From Isoetes taiwanensis (lineage: Eukaryota; Streptophyta; Lycopodiopsida; Isoetales; Isoetaceae): 64,000 nucleotides of DNA. The notes below the pieces were generated by a model. It saw nothing but the letters and a program-made list of their open reading frames with translations. It did no database searches and was not told where the DNA came from. Shown piece by piece: positions 20,476 through 31,592 of this stretch. The translations under genes and the position numbers were made by a program. Every line of letters begins with the position of its first letter. Positions within the stretch are counted from its first letter, which is position 1. Location: assembly GCA_021234155.1 (NCBI GenBank), contig JAJEKV010000284.1:186001-250000 (forward strand), given 5' to 3'.

Positions 20476-22463
20476 GATGCTTAGACTGCATTTCCAATCC
20501 AAGCCAACATGATGCCATGCTGCAAGCACAGACCTGATTTTAGAAGGTTTTGAGCTGGTACTAATATTTGCAGCTCCAAATGGTGTTCGCGAGGAAGCAA
20601 AGTGACCCCTCGTTTGTCTTGTAAGGATCGATCCTGCAGTAACATAAGGCACAGAAGTGCAAACTGGCAGGCTTCACAAAATGGCAGGGCTACTGTGTTA
20701 GACTATTATGTTCCAAATGTAAATACAAAAAAAAAGCAATCAAGGTTCATCCATGCTATTGCTCTGTATAGATATTTTGTTTTGACATTCGCCTGGCTTC
20801 TGACATTTTTCTACCAGAAAAGCCTTCCCACGTGTGTAAGTTTTGAAAAAGTCCTTATTATCATGAACAATCTTGTTGAAGACTTGGAATGGAGCTCTAG
20901 ATTAACGGCCACATTAGTAAAAGCACCATGGAAGAAGTGATAGCACCACCACAACTATCTGGCACCCGCATGTTAAAGATCTGGCTCGTAGCCCTTGCAT
21001 TTGAATGTGCCTTCAACACCACAATCATCTGGCACCTGCATGAAAAAAGATCTGGTCAGGCCTTCTCAATTCCTTCAGTTTCGAGAATTTTAAGCCTCCT
21101 GACATAAAAATAGAAATGGCTCATATTCATCTCCTACATATCATGAGCCAGAAAAGATATCTAATTCTAAAAATAAGAGAAACAACAGACTTGACGATGC
21201 CTTTTGTCCTCCTATAGTTCTTCTTTTGAATCTAATGCTTGTGTTACCAATTAGCAAGCCAAAGCAGATTAATAAAGCATAAGCACTCACTTCATCTTTG
21301 GCAAGACTGAGACTTCATCTTCACTCAGCTCCCTATCAGCAATCTCATCATAAAGTACTCTATATTTGAATGATAATTGCCATGTGGAGGAGACCTTTTG
21401 CGTTTTGAGTTGTTAGGGGCACTTAACCTTCCCTAAAACCACATAATAATGCATTACAATGTCTGGAGCAACTTGATAAGATTTAGTATCAAAAAACTGT
21501 AGCGCATGTCTGACCTCCATAAATGCATCCCTCCTAGACTCCCTCTGTTCCTATTCGTCATCTGACAATTCACGGTGCCAAATAGTTAATCTTGATGGAA
21601 CAGAAAACTGATTCTCAATCTCATCCTTAGAACAACTGTCTTCGGCTTTCTTCGTCTGCAACAGCCTACTACCTAGTGGCTGAACGACTCGTCGTTTTCA
21701 ATGATGCAACAATGTTGATCACATTTTTTGCCACCAACACTCATTAAGTACATAAGGGCATCCACTGCCCGTAGCTGCAAAATTGTAGCAAAAATGAGAA
21801 GAATGAAAAACTTTCTAAAGTAGAATAACCGTGCATACTTACATCCCAATGGTACTCTCACACCAAAGAGTACGAAGCCTCATCCTCAGCATCTGTTCGT
21901 AGCTATATAAATCCAACCGTATCATTAGCTAAACATAAAGAATATACAACACACTCAACCAACATACTTGTTCTACCCGAGGAACCATGTATGCATGAAC
22001 TTTTCAGGCCGTGCACCATCCCTAAGAATAGCCTATATTTTTAAGAAAGCATCGTTCTGTCAACGCCTTTAATATCTATAAATCTAATACTGATTAAACG
22101 CCGCATATACATGCAATAATACTTACTTGAGACTCACGTTCGTCTCTAAGTTTTCTATCCACTTTACTGCGAAGCTCAAACTTTGCAATGGGATCGGTGT
22201 CAAATACTGCATGATAAACAAACTTATCATCCACTCTGCAAATCGTGATGTTGAACCAGATATTAAACACTATTACCTTGAAACTTCTTGATTCCACCAT
22301 TTTCTTTTACAGGAGCTGCCTGGATGCTTGATGTCAACAGGGTGTTTAAATTTCCTGCACCAAGCAATAAGTCCAAGCTCATGTTTGCTTGCAACAAAAG
22401 TAGAATAAAGAGCAAAACTGCATATCTTGTAACAATCAAGGAACAATATCACAGTGCCATCCA
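20476..22463. other. Interior of Helitron C without a recognised gene
   Basis: Short open frames occur (plus 20602-20940; minus 21673-21861, 22094-22300, 22273-22464) but no family could be named. Exon-like stretches on the minus strand may belong to the captured gene. Confidence 0.4.
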
Positions 22464-22609
22464 CCTTTGTCTGCCGCTATCATCCTGCTGGGAAGACCTA
22501 TTGTACAAAAGACTCAATATTCCACTACATATCTTAGAAAGCTCTTTTTCCAATGCTCTTCATTGCATGTACTGTCTTCCTTTGCGCCAAGAAGCCTTTC
22601 AAGCTCCAT

Positions 22610-22911
22610 GACATTTTTGTAAGCTACAGAGAGGAGGTCTTCAATAATAAGCTATTTGACAACTACAATTTCTGCAACCTTTTCCATGGCTTCAACCATT
22701 TCTTCAATCGTTCAACCTGCTCGCCAAGCTTGGCCATGTGAACGGATACTCCCCTGCTTTCCATAGCCGATGTTAGGGATTGCAGGAGCTCAGAGGGCTC
22801 AAGAGCAGATTCATAAAGGCTAGAGCTTGTGAGTGATTGGAGCGGGACCACAAATCCTTGCGGAGGGGTTTTTTTTTTGTTTTGCCCTCTTTTTAGACTG
22901 ATCATGGCCAA
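22610..22911 (-). pseudogene. 14-3-3 N-terminal fragment, copy 1
   Basis: The minus strand reads SVHMAKLGEQVER, then after a 1-base shift EMVEAMEKVAE, and later IIEDLLSVAYKNV. These match the first helices of 14-3-3 proteins (MAKLAEQAERY, EMVEAM.KVA, RNLLSVAYKNV), the dimerisation region of these phosphopeptide-binding adaptors. The frame is broken by the shift after VER and by a TAG before the LLSVAYKNV block. Upstream of the 14-3-3 start, an open stretch (MAMISLKRGQNKKK..., to LTSAMESRG) supplies a new N-terminus of unknown origin. The rest of the 14-3-3 protein, including the binding groove, is missing. Capture by Helitron C followed by duplication is the simplest history. Confidence 0.75.
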
Positions 22912-23124
22912 TCAGAACAAATCTAGGCCGCCAAATCTCGGGATCTAGGGCTTGCGATCTAAGCTATGAGTCCTTTGTCTGCCGCTATCATCCTGCTCAT
23001 CCTGCTGGGAAGACCTATTGTACAAAAGACTCAATATTCCACTACATATCTTAGAAGGCTCTTTTTCCAATGCTCTTCATTGCATGTACTGTCTTCCTTT
23101 GCGCCAAGAAGCCTTTCAAGCTCC

Positions 23125-23431
23125 ATGACATTTTTGTAAGCTACAGAGAGGAGGTCTTCAATAATAAGCTATTTGACAACTACAATTTCTGCAACCTTTT
23201 CCATGGCTTCAACCATTTCTTCAATCGTTCAACCTACTCGCCGCCAAGCTTGGCCATGTGAACGGATACTCCCCTGCTTTCCATAGCCGATGTTAGGGAT
23301 TGCAGGAGCTCAGAGGGCTCAAGAGCAGATTCATAAAGGCTAGAGCTTGTGAGTGATTGGAGCGGGACCACAAATCCTTGCGGAGGGTTTTTTTTTTTGT
23401 TTTGCCCTCTTTTTAGACTGATCATGGCCAA
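23125..23431 (-). pseudogene. 14-3-3 N-terminal fragment, copy 2
   Basis: This is the second copy of the fragment at 22610-22911. It reads HMAKLGGE and then a stop, because of an added GGC triplet and a CAG-to-TAG change, followed by the same EMVEAMEKVAE and LLSVAYKNV blocks in another frame. It is even less able than copy 1 to encode a product. Confidence 0.75.
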
Positions 23432-23583
23432 TCAGTTCAAAGAACAAATCTAGGCCGCCAAATCTCCGGATCTAGGGCTTGCGATCTAAGCTATGAATAA
23501 TCTCAGCCGTCGGATATAAATAATCTCAGCCGTCCGATTTAGGGCGTGGTCCATTACTTGCAATAAAACATTATAATATAAGA

Positions 23584-23749
23584 TTCTTTATAAGTTCTTA
23601 ATGTATGCCCAGCAATGCTGGACACTATTATTAGTTATTTATATGTTAGTAGGGACAACTTCGAGGTTGGGAGCTTTGTTGGCTTATTAATTACAAGTTC
23701 CTAACGTATGCTCAACAACGCTTACGCTGGACTGTAACTAATACATTAA
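23584..23749 (+). mobile_element. Two diverged plus-strand Helitron 3' ends
   Basis: The hairpin tgcccagcaatgctggaca (23606-23624) is followed by ctattaTTAG|T, which is a plus-strand 3' end with CTRR degraded to TTAG. A weaker copy follows (gtatgctcaacaacgcttacgctggac, then tgtaacta) at 23704-23740. Several Helitrons of the same family therefore ended or nested at this point, next to Helitron C and module R. Confidence 0.5.
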
Positions 23750-23935
23750 TATCTAGCATTATAACAGGGGGTTTTTTTTGTGATTTTATACGCTTTTTGG
23801 CATGGTTTTCATATGATTTCATGGGCGTATTGCACGAGGCATACTAATCAGTACATCTAGAGTGCACCAAGTTTTTGCATAATTTTTGTTTCGTCCTCCT
23901 CAATGGTTAAGATCAGAGGGCTTACAAAGAAAGCC
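23750..23935 (+). mobile_element. Helitron 5'-end-like module R, copy 2
   Basis: It starts TCTAGCATTATAACAGGGGG after an A and shares cgctttttggcatggtttt..., gcgtattgcacgaggcatac and tctagagtgcacc with the copies at 11887 and 55190. This copy best preserves a TC start, so it is read as the 5' end of a plus-strand element reaching into 24-26 kb. Confidence 0.5.
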
Positions 23936-26210
23936 CTCTTTTAATTCAAAAAGATCCAAGGGCTTATAATGAAATCCCTTTTCTCATGAGATTTGAGACA
24001 GCCAGAATTAGGTCACGGTTAGGGTTTGTGGCCGATTCTAACTGTGGTGTTGCACCCTCAGGCTTTAATTCTTCCCCCCGGGTGGTCCTTCTGCAGAGTT
24101 TTTTGTTGTGTTTTTTAAGCAGTTCGATCCAACGGGGTAGGTCAGTTCCCCCTTTTTATTTTTCCATTCAGGTGTATTCCTGCAGGGATTTCTTCATGGG
24201 TCAGCACCAGGTAGATTTTTCTGCAAAAGTTTCTTCGGGGTCAGCTCCAATTGTTTCAGGAACGAGCTAATCGATCTGTCATGGAGCTCAAAGTGCGCAT
24301 GTGGGCAAGCCAAATCAAGCAGCAAATGGGCACGAAAGAGGATTTGCTAAAAGTAAGACTAAAGATTTGTGACTGTTGAATATTTACAGATCATGCGGGA
24401 TCTGGGTTTTATTTAAGAATCAACCGGTTCTCATTATGAAGGGATTTGAGATGGGCTATGGCTTGCAAATGGGAAGTTGTTCTTTTATGCTATCTTTTTT
24501 TCCTTTGCAGCCACGGGTGGTTCCGTGACCATCGCTCAAATGGGTCTTGTCCAAATCGGCTTTCTTTACTTTAGGTAATGCATCCATAGCTCGACCACGC
24601 AAATGACTAAAGGGAGAAAACAACCATTGCCAATAGATTTGTGCCGCATTGAGATGCTTAAAGCTGAACGGCTTGTTTCCAATACTTCACCCAAATTCCT
24701 AATCTCGGATGCTTTTATTCATGGGCCCAATACTTAAATCTTGCTATCCGATCAGAGCCCGGATACTTAAACATGAGCCCGGATGAGGTTGGACAAACCA
24801 AGTCCGCCGAGCACAAATCAAGTATTGATCGATGTTGTTGAGGAGTATGTGGAGCATGAAGCTATTGCCATCATGTGAAAGCTCTTGCTTCTTGTTACCT
24901 TTTGTTGATGCTAAGATTGGGGCAGTTACCGGGCTCTTTGGATTAAGGGAAATCGCTTACCGGGACCCCCATTTGTCTTCTCAGGAGGTCTAAGATAAAA
25001 AATCTTTCAGGTTGGTCCCTCCCTTTCTTAATTACAAGTGGACTCACAAAGTGCATCTTCTTTCATGTGGTTCTCAATTTAAGAGATAAATGTGAACTCG
25101 GCCTCGAAGTTGTTCTTCCGACTCAAGAAGGCAAAGGCACAAAGATAAGGCAAAGCTCTGGTCGAATTGTTCTTCTGACTAAGTAATTACACTGGCTAGA
25201 GCGAGGAGTAAAATAAGAGCTTCAAGTTTATTAATTAACGTAGTTTAACTTGTTAAATTGTTTTATTCATGGAGCAAGCTTGTTGAATTGTTTTCCATTT
25301 TGTAACAACGGCTCAGGCTCTTAATGTCATTTCAAATGACAAAAGTTGGTGTCCATACTTGGTTTTTCATTGTATGCAGTTTATCTTGCACAAGGAATAT
25401 GGGTCAATAGTACGAGCATGGCTTGGCCCTACCACTCTTCTTGTTTCAGTCAAAGACCACAAGATGGTTAGGGAACTGCAGGCAACGTGTAGCAAGTTTA
25501 ATCGTGAATCAAGTTTCGCACAAAGCACTTGATCTTGTTTTTGGAAGGCATTGCCTTCCCAACCTTGTTCCTAGTTGGCTTTCTGGTTCTCTGTTTGGTT
25601 GCACCATGTCCAAAGAAGTTGCAAACTCGTGTCGGATTTGTTGGTCGGGCAGAATCGAGGTCCGATGCCCTCGCTTTTTTAAGGACAAAGTGACTAAACT
25701 AGAAAGACATCAATGTCTCGGCCGACATCGGAAGAGGTATATCGCAACCTCGTCAAACATGGGATCTCGGGATAGGAAGGTTACTCTCAAGAAGATCACT
25801 CGCTTTGCGGTTCTTTGAGAACATGCAACGGGGAGGGCATAATGCTAGACGGATAACACCCTTTAAAGGGGGAGAGAACATCCATGAACTTATTATTGGA
25901 AGGAAGTTTCAGGTGAACATTGTCCTTGGGAATAAACTTTGATAGGTATTCCAAGTGTGCAAGCTTAGAGGATGCAGAGAGAGCTTTTTGACAAGTTGTT
26001 GGATAGAGATATAGTGTTATGGATTCATATGATTTCAGCACACACACACACATGAGCACTTTATGTGCCTTCACAAATGACAAATCCTTTATTAATAGGC
26101 CGTTGGTAGTGGAGACAAATTTTTGGAACTGCCCAAGTAATGGCAAATGTCGTTGTCATTAGTTTTACTAAACTGCTGTTCATACGAGTAGGTTGTTTAA
26201 CGATTTAGGC
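23936..26210. other. Unrecognised, partly coding-like interval
   Basis: Open frames at plus 23986-24270 and 25423-25818 and minus 25796-26146 have no family that I can name. A stretch at about 24265-24352 (ERANRSVMELKVRMWASQ, ending before gtaagac) looks like an exon with a splice donor. The segment may be another captured, shuffled host sequence behind module R. Confidence 0.35.
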
Positions 26211-26592
26211 CCTTAAAGTTTATCTACGTTTGCTTTTGTTAGGGCAGCGAGAGCCCCAAAAAATTTACAATACTTGTACAAAATTAACACCATTGAGTAC
26301 ATTCTCTCAAACCTTATAGTATTTTGCAAACTTTAATATACATTATACAAAAACTTGTACGTGCATACCCCACAAACGAGGATCGCTATGTACGGTCCAG
26401 ATCTTGGAATAAAAGGCAAATATGCCCATCCGACAGCTCTCGTTGCCCGAAGTAACCCCCCGTGTGAATATGCACCCAAACCAAAGGGGGTTTAAGGGGG
26501 ATTTTAATTTAAATGTGTTAAATGCAATGGTTTGTGTTAATAATGTTAATGGTAGTTGTGTGTTGATTGCTATATTGGCAAAAGCGTTCTTG
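26211..26592. mobile_element. Foldback element FB1, copy with deleted left arm
   Basis: The flank ccttaaagtttatctacgtttgc and the sequence gggcagcgagagccc match the left side of the 57.5-kb copy. The interior (accccacaaacgagg...) and the full right arm (cagctctcgttgcccg to aatggtttgtgttaat) also match, but most of the left arm is missing. The small frame at 26422-26688 is only element sequence. Confidence 0.7.
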
Positions 26593-26778
26593 GAGACATG
26601 TCTTTGGAGACTATCAAATAGTCATGTTTCTTTGGTACGGTGGCTAGGGAAGTTTCTACACGTCCTAAATGGAAAATTAAATTCATAAATTATTAATATA
26701 TACATAATAAAATGGCCCATCCCTAACAGCAAAATGGAGACTATCAAAATTCCGGCCAATCTCTCACGTCTTCAAAAT

Positions 26779-26848
26779 CGTGGTGTTCAATATTCCAGGT
26801 TGTCAAGAAAGGTCGTGGTGTTCAATATTCCAAGTTGTCAAGAAAGGT
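26779..26848. repeat. 35-bp tandem duplication upstream of the receptor kinase
   Basis: cgtggtgttcaatattccag/agttgtcaagaaaggt is present twice with one difference. It falls 57-126 bp before the chosen start codon, in the likely promoter or 5' leader. Confidence 0.8.
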
Positions 26849-26904
26849 CAACCCCAAGGCACCAACACAAAAACATAACAGACTTTGACAACGAAATAAT
26901 CGCT

Positions 26905-29463
26905 ATGGGAAAAGGCGCAGCCAATCCTGCACTTCACCTTCTGCTTTTCTCATCCACAATTCTTCTGGTGGTCGCTCAAACAGGCAATTTCCACTCTAAG
27001 ACTTTCATGCAAGAAATTAATTGTTAAACTGTTACTGGCCTAGAAGTTTCTAATAATCTTTTGCTTAATTTAACAGACTTTCTAAGCATTGATTGTGGTG
27101 CTGCTGAAGCCTATGTGGATACACAAACTGGAATTTTATGGGTTTCAGATGGCAACTATATAGATTCTGGGGTCAACGCCAAGGTAGCTAATCAGAGTGT
27201 ATTGAAGTCGTTAAGGACTCTCAGATATTTCCCAAATAGCAACAGTACCAATTGCTATCTGTTACCAGTCAAGACTGGCACAAAATATTTCTTCAGGGCC
27301 ATATTTTTCTATGGCAACTATGATGCCAAACAGTCCTGGCCATCGTTTTTTCTGTCTTTTAATGGAGGTAATTGGACCTATAAAATAATTGGTACCGATT
27401 ATTTATTGGACCAATCAACCAGTGTGGATGTAGTATTTAAACCAAAGCAAGGCCAAACAAGCGTAGACCTGTGCCTTAGCAGCAATGACTTCGTCAATAA
27501 CGTCCCATTTATTTCGTCATTGGAGCTCAGGCCTCTGCCTTATGATTTTTATAGCGACGATCCTGACTTTAAGGATTCTAATTTACGCCTAAGGTTAAGG
27601 AGGTACTTCAATGAGGACCCTACTGCCATTGTAAGGTAATTTGGTGACATGTTCTGCTGAATCCTTTTAACGAGTCTTGTACTCTAACTAACTCGTTGGA
27701 TTGATTGTTCATGTAGATTTCCTCAAGATCAGAATGATCGAATGTGGTATCCCAGTTCCTATGTTCCACCTTATGCCAACAGAGTAAGGTCAAATATCTC
27801 CACCATTTCAGGCTTCACGAACAGGCCACCAGCTGAGGTGTTGATAAATGCCCTGGAAGGAAAACAGGGTTCTGTCTTTAATTACACTGTAAGCTTGGGA
27901 CGGCTGGATTCAGACGTGTTGTTTTACTTTTACTTTTTCGAGGTGAGATCTAACAGAACAACCACGGATGTTCGAGAATTCAACCTTGTGGTAAGCAGCG
28001 CTAGCGGATCATCGCCACCTGATAAAGTGACAATCTTGCCTGAGGATAGGTTAGTCGCAATCTTTTGGGGAAGTTGGGGATCGTATGATAATGCTGAACT
28101 AGCGTTCACGTTGATTCCGACAAGCAATTCTACTTTGCCCCCAATTTTAAACGCCCTTGAGATTTTCACATATAACGAGCCATCTGTTGTCTTACCCGTT
28201 CCATCTCCTCCTACTCCTACTCCTACTCCTTTGCCTCCTTATCCTCCTCCGCCTCCTCCTCTTGCTGCTCAAAAAAAATCATCAATCTTCTCCTTTGGTG
28301 CAATTGTAGGGGTTGCCCTTGGAGGTGTAGTAGTTTTGATTTGCTTAGTTCTGATTGTGTCTTGTAAGACGAAGAAGTCTGGATTTGTGACTGGACTTAA
28401 AAATGGCATTGTAGGCCCAACACAGTATTCATATCCTGAGATAGAAAAAATGACCAACAATTTCGGTGAAAAAATAGGTCATGGTGGATATGCTGATGTG
28501 TATAAAGGATTTACATCAGGTGTACCGTTAGCTGTCAAAGTAATCAAGACCACAGGAAATGAAGCTAGAGATTTCGACCGGGAGATATCAGTCCTTTCAG
28601 TTATTCATCATTTGAACCTTGTTGATTTCGTGGGGTATTGTGCAGAGGAGACTAAGATGATTCTAGTGTATAAATTCATGGAGAACGGTTCCCTGGACAA
28701 ATGGATCTTCAACAATTCTGCCAATCCGCTAAGCTGGGTAACCAGATTTAACATCATCACAGGTATTGCGTCTGGAATGACTTATTTACATGAGCAGTGT
28801 GAAAACATTGTTCTACATTTAGATCTGAAGCCTCAGAACATACTATTAAATAAAAAATTCATCCCCAAAGTTGCTGATTTTGGTATTAGCAAGTTGCTAG
28901 ACAGGGATCAATCCATGACATTCACCCAGACCATAAGAGGATCACCGTTATATATAGCACCAGAATGCATGCTTGGAGCTGGTCTAAATGCGAAGATGGA
29001 TGTTTATAGCTTTGGAATCATAATGCTGGAAATTTTGGCAGGGCGACACCTTGTAGATTTGTCAGGATCGGCAGTTGAGGAAGCTATCTCAGGCATGGAG
29101 AAGAAAGATTTCTTTCCACTAGAACTGGTGGACAATGCCATCCATACATCTATAGATGAGACTCAAGTTAAGAGGGTGATGCAGATTGCTTTTCTTTGCC
29201 TTTTGACACCTGATGAACGTCCTACCATATCTTCTATTCTTCATATGCTGGAGGGAAGGATACCTATCCCAACTCTTTCTGCTCCACAAAAAGAATATTT
29301 GAGTTATTTCTTTGCATCTAAACGTTCTTCAGGATTTATGCCTCTCATGACCTACAGCACCAGCGTTCAAGAAGACTTTTCTGCTCCCATATTAGATCCA
29401 GTGACCTACAGCACCAGCGTTGAACAAGAATTTTCTGCTCCCGTATTAGATTCAGGGAGATAA
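26905..29463 (+). CDS. Malectin-like receptor protein kinase (794 aa, three exons)
   Basis: Joined exons 26905-26983, 27077-27635 and 27717-29463 keep one frame of 795 codons including the stop. Exon 1 encodes a signal peptide (LLLFSSTILLVVAQT). Intron 1 is GC-AG (cag|gcaatt ... taacag) and intron 2 is GT-AG. Residues about 27-380 form a malectin-like ectodomain (DFLSIDCGAAEAYVD, RYFPNSNSTNCY), followed by a Pro-rich linker, a membrane helix at about 404-428 and a kinase at about 460-735. The kinase has the glycine loop IGHGGYADVYKG, the lysine of LAVKVIK, HLDLKPQN, DFG and APE. HLD in place of HRD makes it a non-RD kinase, a class often found in plant immune receptors. The tail carries two copies of TYSTSV..(D/E)FSAP. 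The kinase resembles LRK10-like and S-domain kinases, while the ectodomain is of the malectin-LRR type, but no LRRs are visible. Ligand and role are unknown. An in-frame ATG at 26734 would place 57 residues before the signal peptide, so 26905 is preferred. Confidence 0.92.
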
Positions 29464-29779
29464 AGCTTGATGACATCACTAGGTGACATGTTTATCTCTA
29501 TGCAAGCATAAGACTAGGAGAGACAAAGTATTGTTTCTCATATTTTCCCCCTCATGCAATTATCAAACCATATATAATGCATACACTGATTCTATTCTTT
29601 GAGATTCTTTGATGCTCCAGCGCATGCGCGCCAAGTGTCGAAAAATATTTTTGATGAACATTTTTTGTATTTTCCTAGTTAATAATTATTGAGGAGGAGC
29701 CACAGCCACGTGACTCCCCTTGCTCAATCAATCCATCTAAGCTCAATCAATCCACATTCCTTAAAAATTATTATCAAAG

Positions 29780-29905
29780 CATGACATGTGTGCACTTTGC
29801 ATTTATTGCGGCCATTAATGCACTCTAATAACTTGATGAGACATGTGTGCACTTTGTATTTATTGCGACCATTAATATACTTTGCATTTATTGCGGCCAT
29901 TATTC
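29780..29905. repeat. Short tandem repeat 'acatgtgtgcactttgcatttattgcggccattaat'
   Basis: Two and a half copies occur between the kinase gene and the tRNA-like cluster. Just upstream, 'aagctcaatcaatccatc/ca' is also duplicated (29720-29755). No gene is supported between 29464 and 30160. Confidence 0.65.
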
Positions 29906-30162
29906 CGACGTCGCCATTGTAGTCCACAAGGCATTTTTGTGGATCAATGCGGCCATGCGAGCGATGATAAGACAACCCGCAAGATCCACTTCCATTCCAT
30001 GCATACTTCAAAAAAGGTGCGTGCTCTATATCTCTCATCGATAGATGGCATGCTGTTTGATTACCATGAGGTTCCCCACATCTATTCTTCAACAAATCAA
30101 ACTAGAAACATTAAACAAATAAATTACATTAAACAAATGAGGCAGAGATAAAAAGATGCTCA

Positions 30163-30590
30163 CCGCGTTGACGGCCAAGTGGTTAAGCTAATGGTTATGG
30201 GAAACCCCCCGGTCCAGGCTCAAAGCCCACTGCCCATCATCGGGTGCAGCTAAATGAACAAAAAGGTCCATCGTGTTGTTAACCTAGTGGTCAGGCCATT
30301 GGTTCTGGGCATCACCCATCCAGGCTCAAAACCCACTGATTAGCAATGGATGGCGAGAAAGAGATAATGGCAACCGCACTGTTAGCCTAGTGGTCAGGCC
30401 ATTGGTTCTGGGCAGCACCCATCCAGGCTCAAACCCCACTGACTAGCATCGGGTGATAAAAAGGAGAGGATAAAAGAGAGAAAGGGATACCAGCATTGGG
30501 AATCTCATGGTCGTCTTGCAGCAACTATCTATCGTATGGGTAAGAGGACACAAGGCAACAATGTGGGTTCAAATCCCGCATAACCATCAT
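30163..30590 (+). repeat. Cluster of four tRNA-like (SINE-head-like) units
   Basis: Units start at about 30163, 30270, 30371 and 30487. The first three have an A-box-like block (ggccaagtggttaagc; aacctagtggtcagg; agcctagtggtcagg) and, 35-45 nt later, a B-box-like block (ccaggctcaaa-cccac). The fourth has a near-perfect B box (gggttcaaatccc). Spacing is about 105 bp. The first A box resembles plant tRNA-Ser/Leu (tggccgagtggttaagg). No unit folds cleanly into a tRNA with an acceptor stem that I can see. They are best read as tRNA-derived SINE heads or tRNA relics arranged in tandem. Confidence 0.6.
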
Positions 30591-30599
30591 CCAATTAAA

Positions 30600-31030
30600 T
30601 TGGGATTATGTCAACTCCAAAATCACGCCAACCTGCTATTGTCTTCTAGGGGGTTTTTGTTTTTTTTAATCTTTTTTTTTGGACTTCAAAAATAACATAA
30701 GGTTGCGATTCACGTGTGACTTTTGATATGCGAATTGAAATATGCAGAAATGAAGAGCAAGTTGCTAACATAGATGAGACCAAAATTGCTTGGTCGATAG
30801 ATGATAATATTAGGTTTGATAATAACAGATTGCATTATTTTGCAGGCAATTCGGACTTCGAAATTATCGATACATGGCACAAATATCATACAAAAATATC
30901 ATATATTCCAATAAAACATTAAGGGATCAATCCATGTTTTTCCACGTGTTTAACAAGGTGTGGTTCCATGTCAGCCGTTCTATCCAGCCGGTGCGAATCT
31001 AACACTTCACCCACCGCCTTCCCCATAGCC
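30600..31030. other. No supported gene
   Basis: AT-rich sequence with a T-run near 30660-30680. The frames at 30716-30922 and 30968-31210 (plus) are unsupported; the second is the reverse of the NIF-domain gene. Confidence 0.4.
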
Positions 31031-31033
31031 AAA

Positions 31034-31531
31034 TTATGCATAATAGACACAAACTTCACCGTAAAAATCATCCGTCAAGAAAGTTTTTTGGATCGTAAGA
31101 TGGTGGATTCGGGGCATCGTTTGATTGTAGAAGCATTTGAGAGCATCATCATCCACTATGATTATATCATCCTTATTCTCGATACCAAGTTCGTCCATCA
31201 TGTTACTTAAGTGTTTGATGAAGATAGGCTTGCCTGTTGGATCCTTGGGATTAGTGAACTTCACACATTTGTTCTGATCCCAAAAGGTCAACCAATGTCT
31301 ACGTATTTCCCCCAGTGCCTCCAAAGTATCCTTGATGTTCCTTAGTTCCATGGATGACCAAATACCAACTCGAAATAACCGAATGCCTCGTCTAGCATCT
31401 CCTTCAAGTCGCGGCCGCGAATAGATCCACTTGGTGTTTGATTCTACTACGGTGTCCGATGAAACCTGTTCTCTAGCCACTTTATTTTTTGGAAAAGTCT
31501 TGCAAAGGACTCCGTTTAGGTCGAACACCAC
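31034..31531 (-). CDS. NIF/FCP1-like HAD-domain protein, C-terminal part
   Basis: An open frame of 165 codons contains VVFDLNGVLCKTF, WIYSRPRLEG, FRVGIWSSMELRNIKDTLEA, GKPIFIKHLSNMMDELG and IIIVDDDALKC. This order matches the NLI-interacting-factor/FCP1 phosphatase fold of the HAD superfamily. The family's catalytic DxDxT loop appears here as DLNGV, with Asn at the second position, as in other plant 'DLNGVL' proteins, so phosphatase activity is uncertain. An AG acceptor precedes KKVVVF at about 31550, so this is probably the last large exon of the minus-strand gene whose remains lie at 31.7-35.3 kb. Palindromes of the gcgcc/ggcgc family fill the presumed intron. Intact here, but the upstream exons are damaged. 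Confidence 0.7.
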   Translation of the reverse strand: MVFDLNGVLCKTFPKNKVAREQVSSDTVVESNTKWIYSRPRLEGDARRGIRLFRVGIWSSMELRNIKDTLEALGEIRRHWLTFWDQNKCVKFTNPKDPTGKPIFIKHLSNMMDELGIENKDDIIIVDDDALKCFYNQTMPRIHHLTIQKTFLTDDFYGEVCVYYA

Positions 31532-31592
31532 AACCTTCTTAGAAACGCAATGGGTATCCGGTCAGCAAGATACGATAACACAAACAATACAA

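Larger units (their letters stand above)
22464..23496. repeat. About 510-bp tandem duplication containing the 14-3-3 fragment
   Basis: 22464-22970 and 22972-23496 are near-identical, each running from cctttgtctgccgctatcat to gcgatctaagctatga. Copy 2 has an extra catcctgct, a 3-bp insertion in the coding part (cgccgcc) and a small insertion near the end. The low divergence shows that the duplication is recent. Confidence 0.9.
19520..23583 (-). mobile_element. Helitron C (about 4.06 kb) carrying 14-3-3 sequence
   Basis: On the minus strand it starts TCTTATATTATAATG after an A (23584) and ends with hairpin tgcccagcaacgctgggca (19548-19530), cagtaA and CTAG followed by T (19519). Both ends obey Helitron rules and match elements A and E. 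The 5' sub-terminus holds two copies of cggctgagattatt. No Rep/helicase gene is present, so it is non-autonomous. It carries a 14-3-3 gene fragment that was duplicated in tandem after capture. Confidence 0.75.

Noticed and set aside
25423-25818. 131-codon plus-strand frame as a real gene
   Set aside because: No domain, no neighbouring exons in frame and composition like the surrounding sequence; left as unrecognised.
30163-30460. Functional tRNA-Ser or tRNA-Leu genes
   Set aside because: A- and B-box-like blocks are present, but no convincing acceptor stem, anticodon arm or pol III T-run terminator could be paired.
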